Positions 11,640 to 64,000 of a DNA stretch of 64,000 nt are shown here, one piece after another. Position 1 is the stretch's first letter. Each line of letters opens with the position of its first letter. The stretch is taken from contig NC_080676.1 in assembly GCF_030445035.2 (NCBI RefSeq), positions 103,116,933 to 103,180,932 of the forward strand. The letters run 5' to 3'. This DNA comes from Dasypus novemcinctus. Lineage: Eukaryota; Chordata; Mammalia; Cingulata; Dasypodidae. The notes beneath the pieces were generated by a model that saw only the letters and a program-made list of their open reading frames with translations, was not told the DNA's origin and did not search any database. The translations under genes and the position numbers were made by a program.

Positions 11640-12300
11640 TTCCTACCGTGGCAGGGGATAAGTCAAGGGCACTGTGGAGTATCGGGGAGTGCTGGGATTG
11701 CTCTGCTGAACCTGAAAATTTTTGTTTTGGAATGGGGCTAGGAGCGGTCTGGCCTGCTGGAAGTTTCCCTGCTGGAAGTTTCCCGACAAGGGAGTGCCAT
11801 TCTTATGATAATTAGACTGACATTTGGTTAACCCAATGATTTCCTTTACTGCAGTGGGGGAATGGCTCAAATGGTTTCCGAGCAGAAATATTCTGGCCAG
11901 GCAACATTGTTTTTCCCTCAGAGTTTTTCCAACAATCTTTTCTGATGTGACCAATTTTCCCACAATTGAAACATTTTCCAGAGAACCTCTTATTTCCATC
12001 CCTGCCATAGCCTGAGACATCATTGTAGCACGGTGGCCCTCCATCCCTACATCCTGCCACAATTTAATATATTCAGTCAATCACTTTACCTTTCACAATC
12101 CCAATAGCTTTCTGACAATCCTGATTAGCATTTTCATAAGCCATTACCTGCAAAATACTATGAGCAGTTTCTAAATTATTGACCTATTTTTTGATAGCCT
12201 CTTGTAACCGAGTGATAAGTTAGGGTAAGTTTCTTTAGGTCCTTGTAATATTTTTTGAAATGAACATCAGAGGGAAGCAGATGTGGAAATGAAAATTCTG
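11640..12300 (-). pseudogene. ERV gag remnant (late capsid, nucleocapsid)
   Basis: A capsid major-homology-like segment lies near 12200-12260. One intact CCHC zinc knuckle (C-x2-C-x4-H-x4-C) lies near 11935-11975, and a second knuckle near 11840-11880 has lost part of its metal ligands. Two frames are involved, so the gene is broken. Confidence 0.8.
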
Positions 12301-12564
12301 AGAGGTTAAGTAGTTCAGGGTAGTAATTTACTATATCTGGAATTGAATGACATTCTTTTTAAATTACCTCTCTCTCCTCTCCGTCTAAATAAAGATAAAT
12401 AGAAATCTAATACTTAACCAACCTAAAATCTGAACATTTAAATTCTGTTAAAAGGCTAAGTTTCAATTTTCTAATGTTTGTGAAAATCTTGAAATTACAG
12501 AATTTGTGGCATCTACAGAGATTTACAAAAGAAATGAAGAGAGACATTTTCATTAAGAACAAAG

Positions 12565-14114
12565 GTCTGAGCAAACTGTACTGGTTTATTTACAATTGTA
12601 ATTTATAAACAGTAACACAAACATCTTTACATTAATAGTATGAAAAGAGTCCCATGGCTGAAATGGGTAAAAAATCAGACCTCAGGACATTTCTAAAGTA
12701 AATGCCAGAAAAGGAAAAAATGGAATACAACAGTTATAGGGTAGAGTTATAAATATCAAGTATTTATTTGCACCAGCTGCAATTTCATGCAAATGTCTTC
12801 AATCACTCAAATTTTTATTTAGATATCAGAATAAAATTTCTTGAATTATGTTGCCTTTTTGAGTCACTTGATTTCCATTAAGTAAATTAAAATAACTGGC
12901 TGTTATTAAAGTACATCTAAATATTTCTCCTATCAATGCTTAGAGATAATCCATAACATTGTAAGACATGGCAGATTTGTCTAAGACTTACTATTTCCCA
13001 AACAGATTTTACAAAGTCATTCCATGGCCCCAAATGCATTCCTGGATTTCTCTCACCAAGTGTGTCAATTATGAACCTCAATAAATTTAATTGAGAAAGC
13101 TGCAAAATAAAGCAAACCATTTTTGTTTTGTTATAGTAAAAGAAATATTTTTAAACCACTGCAACTTTAATAAGAGAAGACAATACCAAAAGATGAAAAT
13201 TTCATAAAGTAATGATAAAAACAACTCAAGTTTATGCAGCTGATTATCTGACTTTTAAGTGGATGTTAGTGTGGTCACAGACCATAATCTTGAGGAGATT
13301 ATGCTCAACACTTATTCTGAAATATCCAAAATCAAATATTCCACTTGTAATGAAGACCAATGTCATTTTTACAGGTAAAATTCAGTCCCCCAAATGTTAA
13401 TTTTATCTTAACATGCCTACTTACTTATCATAATGTTTTTAATTGCTCTTTAGGAACCATTAGGATAGTTAGTATAATATTTCTGAAGCACTAAGTGTCC
13501 AAATTATTAGCTAATGGTGCAAGGGTGATTTAGAAAACAATGTTTTAAATTTCACTAGCTGGACTGCATTTGTAAGTTGGCTGGAATCTTCACCCATTTC
13601 ATTAAAAAGAGAAATAGAAATCTAATACTTACCAACAGAAACAGTGAGCTAATTATTAACCTATGTAAATACTTTTTAGTTTCTGATATTCAGTGAATAA
13701 AACTAAATAAGGGGGAAGGTCCTCTTTATCTAATTCTATCTCTAATTTTCAGTGAAGACATAGCAGTTGCAAATATTGATGAGTATGGTTGTTTTTTAAC
13801 CTGAAAGTGATGCAAGTTCCCTTAAAACAGCTCTTCAAAACAGAACTGCATTCTGCACCCTTGTTCCTTGAGGATACAGGATCTGTTACTTAGAAATCAT
13901 TTAATAACTGACCTTTACAATAAATCATTTTACAAAAGCAAAAATGCAAAGGAAAATTAATTTTTTTAAGTGTTCAGAGGTTGATTATAATAATATACAT
14001 TTCCTTAGACCTGCTATTCAAGCACTCCCATGGTCTTTGATTAGTATTCAGTCAGGAAAATGTCCATGTTTCTCTTGGTTATCTTAATTTCTTTTAAAAT
14101 ATTTTTCTTTTATA
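12565..14114 (-). other. TBC1D23: TBC1D23 3' untranslated region
   Basis: About 1.5 kb of AT-rich, repeat-free sequence after the stop codon, continuous with exon 19. The 3' limit is inferred from the AATAAA at 12590-12585 followed by GT/T-rich sequence, with cleavage expected near 12565-12575. Other AATAAA-like words occur within it (for example near 12763), so shorter forms are possible. The end cannot be fixed without cDNA. Confidence 0.65.
12585..12590 (-). terminator. TBC1D23: Likely poly(A) signal of TBC1D23
   Basis: Minus-strand AATAAA about 1.5 kb past the stop, followed 20-40 nt later by the U-rich stretch TTTGTTCTT. It is the last strong signal before the ERV remnant that begins about 300 bp further on. 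Confidence 0.55.
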
Positions 14115-58201
<44,087 letters not shown>

Positions 58202-58499
58202 TTATTTATTAAGATAAACTTTATATTTTTCCTTATTAAGGATTCATTTATGAACATGGCTTGTTAAAGGTTGTCGGTAAGAAAAAAAGGGTCTCAGCAG
58301 CCAAAACGTACTTACACCAAGATATACAAAGCATTCATACATATACTTTTCTTAGAGTGGTATCTCAGATTTCACTGTAAATTTATTCTTATTTTAGATT
58401 TGGTTCTAACAAGTTTGAGTATCTGTTATCCAAGATCAGGGAAATTTAAAAAGAGAAGATGGAAGCAAGCAGGCTGACAGCACCACAAAGTCACAGTAA

Positions 58500-58760
58500 C
58501 GTAATATTTATGGTTACAGTAGTAATCTAACACTATGTACAAGGCATTGTTGGAAACATTTTACATGTCTTCGTTTAATCCTCCCAACAACCCTATGAAG
58601 AAGCTTACATCACTGGCTGCAGTTTACAAATGCAAAAACTGGGGCAGGGAGTGATTATGTAATTAGCTTGTGGTTGTTCACAGGTCTAGTAAGTAGTAGC
58701 GCAAGGGTTGAAATTTTAAGTCTGGCTCCTGATTCATGGTTTTAACATTATGCTAAATAG
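58500..58760 (-). repeat. MIR SINE (antisense)
   Basis: 'GTTTAATCCTCCCAACAACC', 'GTTTACAAATGCAAAAACTG' and 'GTTCACAGGTCTAGTAAGTA' follow antisense MIR. Confidence 0.78.
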
Positions 58761-58889
58761 TAGCAAGAAGGCAAACCCATAATATTCAGCCAAGAATTCA
58801 AAGCACTGCAGTTTGGGACTATTTAATACAAAATTTACGCAAAACAAAGTAAATTTTAAATATCAGGCTTACATTTAAAATAGTCAATA

Positions 58890-59299
58890 AAGGGAAACAG
58901 ACTTGGCCCAGTGGTTAGGGCGTCCGTCTACCACATGGGAGGCCCACGGTTCAAGCCCCGGGCCTCCTTGACCCGTGTGGAGCTGGCCCATGCGCAGTGC
59001 TGATGCGTGCAAGGAGTGCCGCCCCACGCAGGGTGTCCCCCGCGTAGGGGAGCCCCACGCGCAAAGAGTGCACCCATAAGGAGAGCCGCCCAGCGCGAAG
59101 GAGGGAGCAGCCTGCCGAGGAATGGCGCCGCCCACACTTCCAGTGCCGCTGACGACAACAGAAGCGGACAAAGAAACAAGAAACAAGACGCAGTGAAAAG
59201 ACACAGGAAAAAAAACAGACAACCGGGGGAGGGGAGGGGAATTAAATAAATAAATTTTAAAAATAAATAAATAAATCTTTAAAAATAAATAAATAAAAT
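58890..59299 (+). mobile_element. Long tRNA-headed SINE (DAS-III-like)
   Basis: Head AGGGAAACAGACTTGGCCCA, with a short deletion near 59135-59145 that removes the usual GAGAGCTGACACAACAAGAT block. Duplication AAAATAGTCAATA (58877-58889 and 59300-59312). Confidence 0.94.
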
Positions 59300-61453
59300 A
59301 AAATAGTCAATAGTAGAGAAACAAAAAAGATTTTAATGGCACCACTGAGTTATATTTTAAAAGAAAATAACATATCAAGTAAATTTTAAGTAATTAACAG
59401 GTAAATCATCAAGTAATTATGTTCAGTTTCCTACGTTTAAGAAGAAAAGGAAGTATGAAATACTTTCTTCTATTTTCATCTGTTTTATGATTAAAATAAT
59501 TAAAAAAAAAAAAAACTTCCACAAAGGTATGAACTGCTGTTTAGCCAGAAAACAACCATTTAAAATAACCAATCCTTAGGAATTCTCAAACACTGCAGTT
59601 TCATTCATTGTTTACAATTTTAGTATACTATAAATAAATATTCTGTACAAAAAAATCTATCTCAGCCAGACATTTTCAAAGTCTTTGAAGCAGTCTGAAA
59701 GGCAGAACATCTATTAGGAATCAGGACACTAGGCCTTTGTCACATTTTTCTGGTTTTGAGGAAAATAAATTATTTCCATTCTTCATTCTAGGATAATTTA
59801 AACAACTCCTGTTTATAGGACTCTAAGATATGATGTACTAATTTCATGAAGTTTTGCCCTCTTAAGGAAGAGGTATTAACAAAAATGTAATTATTTGGGA
59901 TCAAATTCAATAGAAAAACATTAATCAAATTTGAAAGTTTTCTTAACACAGTATGAACACCTATGATCAAGAAGATAGTTAGTAATCACTCAAGAAATAT
60001 TTTGTTCTTTTGCTAAATAGTCACCAAAGTGTTGGAAGAGAATGGGAGGGAAAGAGATTTTAAGTCTACTGTTGAGATACAGTTTAGACCTGTAGTTGGT
60101 AAATACAGGAAATTTGTGAAAACACAAATTCTGGCCATAATTTGTTAGAATCTGAAGGACTATTTGTGACTATAAAGCAAAGACTATCTAACTGAAACTT
60201 TGGTGAATATATATCATATTTTTATTGATTATAAGTATAAATAAAATGAGGAACTAAAAACACCATTTAATGAAATGGAATTATTTCACCAGATAAATGA
60301 AGAACTAGAGTTTTTTTCATTTTTCAGTGCAAAACCCTTGGCTTCTTTTGAAGTAACTTTGCCAAATCACTTTCTACTTTAGAAAACAAAGCTAGTATTT
60401 TGGGGCTAAATGCCCAATCTTCAAATTATTATTTTTTTAAGTGACAATAATGTACAAGTAACATGTCTGTTGACACAGCTGCTGCTGGATTCTTTGATGC
60501 TGCCCCTGCGGAACCACACACACATGTGGTGTCCGGCAGGATCCCCATGCGAATGCTCCTGTGAAGACCAGAAAATGCTACCTACAAACCTTAAGTAGTA
60601 AAAGGCACTTCTGACAGACCTAAATAATTAAAAATTATTCTGAACAAGATATTCAAAGAGTTTATTTAGCAGGTTCAACATTAAAATCGTGCTTGTAAAA
60701 GTAGTAAAAAGAGCTGAAAATAGCAAAGTTAAATAATTAACAAAAGAATTAAGCAGAGATAGAAATTAGAGAACTTAAGGGCATTTCACTCCTAACGAGA
60801 ATTTTCCTTTCCCTAAACAAAGTTTCTTTCTACTTTTCTACAAGCAATACAATTCAATTCCAACATACAAAAGCAAAATGCCTATCTAGTGGGGGATGAG
60901 TGGGTAGGCTGTGGCCGAGTATGGGCAGCTTCCTGATCTTTTAAAAGCTAAAGGTTGATAGAAATCTTATATTTTTTAATATAACATTTTATGTGATCTA
61001 CATATCTTTAAAAATATATATAATTTTTTAAATGAAGAAAAAAATATACTGGATGTTCAGACAAGTTTTAAAATAGAAAAGTATAGCCCTCATCTGTTTA
61101 TTGTAGTAAGTATTAAAAATAAGAAAGTATTTAATTTGCTCAGACGTTCAGATAGAGCAAATCCAAAGCTTTGGGGGGAGAGGGGAGGGTTGGAAAGAAA
61201 CAGAAACCCAACTCTTCCTGGCCCTATGACTTAGAAACTGTAACAAATGTATTTTATATTAACAGGTAACATATAATACTAGAGGTTACTGTCAATGATC
61301 TAGTGACAATAGTGACATTTTTCCAAAACTTAAATAAAACATAACCAAATTTCCCCTAACTTGATGTTTTGTGGCAAAATCACCTAACCTAAGCATTGTA
61401 ACCTAAGATGCCTTAGAATTAGTTAGGGAAACACTGACTAAATTTATATGGAG

Positions 61454-61842
61454 GGAAGCAGACTTGGCCCAATGGATAGGGCATCCACCTACCAAATGGG
61501 AGGTCCACAATTCAAATCCCGGGCCTCCTTGACCGTGTGGAGCTGGCCCATGCACAGTGCTGATGTGCGCAAGGTGTGCCGTGCCACGCAGGGGTGTCCC
61601 CCGTGTAGGGGAGCCCCACGCGCAAGGAGTGCACCCCGTAAGGAGAGCCACCCAGCACGAAAGAAAGTGCAGCCTGCCCAGGAATGGCGCCGCACATACA
61701 GAGAGATGACACAACAAGAAGGAACACAGATTGCCGGTGCTGCTGATAAGGATAGAAGCAGTCACAGAAGAACACACACCAAATGGATACAGAGAGCAGA
61801 AAACAGGGGGGAGGGGGGTGTATAAATAAATCTTTAAAAAAA
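61454..61842 (+). mobile_element. Long tRNA-headed SINE (DAS-III-like)
   Basis: Head GGGAAGCAGACTTGGCCCAA, tail TATAAATAAATCTTT plus A-run. Perfect duplication AAATTTATATGGA (61441-61453 and 61843-61855). Confidence 0.95.
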
Positions 61843-62179
61843 AAATTTATATGGAATATGTTTACTGTTTATTTTCAAGGTAGCAACTGAATTAGATCTT
61901 TTCTTCCTTACCCTAAAAGTAAATTCTGGCATATGAAAGCAATTTCACAACGCAAGTTACGTTAATGAAGGAAAATGAATTTTCAAGCTCTGCTAAATTA
62001 AAAATGCATTTCCAAGTGCTTCTATGATTAATACATTCAGTTAGAAATTTTCTCATTGTTTTCTCAATAAGTCATTCTTTAAATCATACAAAAATTATAA
62101 CTTTAAAAGCAACTATGTTATATTCCTAAAACCAAAAAGTTACAAGAGATGAAAACGACTTAATTTGTCTCCTGAATCT

Positions 62180-62470
62180 TTCCATACTTTCTTTTTTATA
62201 ACAGCTTTACTGAGACATAATTCACATATCATACAATTTGTTCTTTCAAAGGGCACAATTCAATGGTTTTTTAATATACAGAGTTGTGCGATCATCACCA
62301 CAATCAACTTTAGAACATTTTCATGACCCCCAAAAGAAATCCCAAATCTGTCTAGTCATTACTGTTTCCCCTCCACACCTGTCCTTAAGCAACCACTAAT
62401 GTACCTTGTCTCTGTAGTTTTGCCTATTCTGAACATTTCAAATACTTGAAAATTTTCAAATAATCTATCC
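62180..62470 (-). repeat. Old L1M fragment (antisense)
   Basis: 'AACAGCTTTACTGAGACATA', 'GTTGTGCGATCATCACCACA' and 'TTTTGCCTATTCTGAACATT' are standard antisense L1M text. Confidence 0.75.
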
Positions 62471-62704
62471 AACGTATAAAGAAAAAAAAAATAAAACCAA
62501 CCACAATTCTACCGCCATGAGATACCCACTTTAACATTCTGTGGATTACTTTTCAGTTATTCTATACACACATATATATTATATATAAAACAAAACTGGG
62601 ATTATACTGAATATATAATTTTGTACCCTGTAGGTTTCGCTTATATTTTTCCCAAAAAATTATGAAAATTTCTGCGTAGTTCAATATTCTTAAACACATA
62701 TTAT

Positions 62705-63010
62705 TTTTAATAGGTGTAATATGGGGGCATTTTCAGGACATTGCAATGATGGATACAAGGTATCACATATTTTGTCATAACTTAAAAAATTGTGCGGGAG
62801 AGTAAACTATAATGTAAAATATAATCCAAGCCTAGTGGCAATGTTTCAATATGTGTTCATCAATGTAACAAATGCATCACAATAATGAAGGATGTTGTTA
62901 ATTTGGGAAAATTGGGGGGGTGAGGGGGACATATAAGAATCCCCTATAATTTTTATATAACATGTATGTAGTATGAAGTTTCTTTAAAATTAATCAATTA
63001 ATTTAAAAAT
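62705..63010 (+). mobile_element. L1-type 3' end, xenarthran family (5'-truncated)
   Basis: Third copy of the family at 545-880 and 38105-38480: 'TAGGTGTAATATGGGGGCAT', 'GTAAACTATAATGTAAAATA', 'AATGAAGGATGTTGTTAATT', 'AAGAATCCCCTATAAT'. Confidence 0.6.
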
Positions 63011-63496
63011 ATATATCTAATTGGCCATTCCTCTAGAGGCTGGTATTTGAATACTTTCTAAATATTCCTTGCATTAATCTTTGCCCACTTGTTTTTAGCA
63101 CAAACCCTTCAATAGTTAATTCAATAATCAAGAATTATTAGTCTTAGTTTCCTATCACATGGCAATGTCCTCTTCTTTTTCCAGGTTCATATTAAGGACA
63201 TGTTTTTTTCTGGGAATACATAATTCAACTTACCACACTACTGTCTAATGTTAATAAGTCAAATAATAGAAGCATCACATATTATTTAGAATTATGGTGT
63301 CCATCTGGATACCATAATTAGAACACCATAATTTAGAATTATGGTACCCATCAGGATGAAGAACCCAATAGTTACAGATGGTTTTTTCGGAGAAATTAGA
63401 TAGGAGATGTCACTCCTCACACAGCATCACTTAGTATATAGTACATGATATATGAAATGTACTGCCTGAATAATTCAAGTAATATTTATGCTTTCC

Positions 63497-63575
63497 TTTT
63501 TTTTTAAGATTTATCTTTTTTATTTCTCTCCCCTTCCCCACCCCCCTGTCTGCTCTGTATCCATTCGTTGTGTGT

Positions 63576-63583
<8 letters not shown>
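63497..63583 (-). mobile_element. Long SINE 3' end (antisense), cut by an L1
   Basis: 'AAGATTTATCTTTTTTATTT', 'CTCCCCTTCCCC', 'CTGTCTGCTCTGTATCCATT', then 'GTGTGTTCTTC' and a T-run: the antisense tail and 3' part of the long SINE, ending where the poly(T) of the next element starts. Confidence 0.75.
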
Positions 63584-63606
<23 letters not shown>

Positions 63607-64000
63607 TTTTTTTATTTTTTATTGACTTTGTAATAATATTACATTAAAAATATATATGTGAGGTCCCATTCAACCCCACCCCCCCACCCCCCCCTCTCCC
63701 CCCCCCCAACAACACTCGTTCCCATCATCATGACACATCCATTGGATTTGGTAAGTACATCTTTGGGCACCTCTGCACCTCATATACATTGGTTCACATC
63801 ATGGCCCATACTCTCCTCTATTCCATCATGTAGGCCCTGTGAGGATTTACAATGTCCGGTGATTACCTCTGAAGCACCATCCAGGGCAGCTCCATGTCCC
63901 GAAGATGCCTCCACCTCTCATCTCTTCCTGCCTTTCCCCATACCCTTTGTCCATTATGTCCACTTTTCCCAATCCAATGCCACCTCTTCTATGTGGACAC
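63584..64000 (-). mobile_element. L1 3' end (antisense), running off the window
   Basis: Begins with a long T-run (a poly(A) tail on the minus strand) and 'TTTTTATTGACTTTGTAATA', then a C-rich tract with two long C-runs (63675-63710), then 'CATGACACATCCATTGGATT' and further 3'UTR-like text without coding sequence. Structure fits a young L1 3'UTR with its G-rich tract. Family membership inferred. Confidence 0.65.

Larger units (their letters stand above)
8218..12300 (-). mobile_element. Class II (betaretrovirus-like) ERV, 5'-truncated, defective
   Basis: Minus-strand remnant in the order gag (late capsid and nucleocapsid), dUTPase piece, reverse transcriptase, RNase H, integrase, polypurine tract, 3' LTR. 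There is no 5' LTR, and matrix and early capsid are missing at the right end. The protease core is missing between nucleocapsid and reverse transcriptase (only about 230 bp there), and env is nearly absent between integrase and LTR. Many stops and frame changes: replication-dead. Same orientation as TBC1D23 and starting about 280 bp past its poly(A) signal. Confidence 0.85.

Noticed and set aside
1-12300. First exon or promoter of NIT2, the next human gene downstream of TBC1D23
   Set aside because: No NIT2 coding text was recognised; the GC-rich block at 4318-4860 does not lead into an NIT2 reading on either strand and continues without an intron.

Overview
The window is an AT-rich piece of a placental-mammal nuclear genome, almost certainly a xenarthran and most likely the nine-banded armadillo. 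The main clue is at least a dozen copies of a tRNA-headed SINE of about 400 bp (DAS type, known from armadillo), several with perfect target-site duplications. Older mammalian repeats (MIR, L2, MLT1, L1M, hAT) fill much of the rest.

One protein-coding gene dominates. TBC1D23 lies on the minus strand and 18 of its 19 expected exons can be placed, from exon 2 (58187-58076) to the stop codon in exon 19 (14115). Every intron is GT-AG and every junction keeps the frame. Joined, the exons give 682 codons; with the 18 residues that human exon 1 contributes, the protein would be about 700 residues (human 699). Exon 1 and the promoter lie beyond base 64000. The 3'UTR runs from 14114 to about 12565, with an AATAAA at 12590-12585. 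TBC1D23 is an adaptor at the trans-Golgi that links golgin-captured endosomal vesicles to the WASH complex. The exons encode, in order, a catalytically inactive TBC domain, an inactive rhodanese domain, a serine-rich acidic linker and a compact C-terminal domain.

The left 12.3 kb, downstream of TBC1D23, contains no intact gene. From left to right it holds an L1 3' end and an antisense L1 piece (1-1735), a broken olfactory receptor gene (about 1856-2800, minus), a scrambled L1 ORF2 with a nested SINE (3400-4317), a GC-rich intronless retrocopy of an unrecognised gene (about 4318-5870), a HAL1-like half-L1 with ORF1 only (6237-8217), and a 5'-truncated class II (betaretrovirus-like) ERV on the minus strand (about 12300-8218) whose pol is broken and whose env is nearly absent.

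The introns (14-64 kb) hold SINEs, a MaLR provirus in LTR-internal-LTR form (30243-32310), two inverted copies of a second LTR family (20640-21270 and 44876-45540), MIR, L2 and L1M fragments, and a 253-bp poly(A)-bearing retrocopy with a clean target-site duplication (34215-34467). Every full-length long SINE is antisense to TBC1D23. No RNA gene, CRISPR array or bacterial-type system was seen, and no second intact protein gene.
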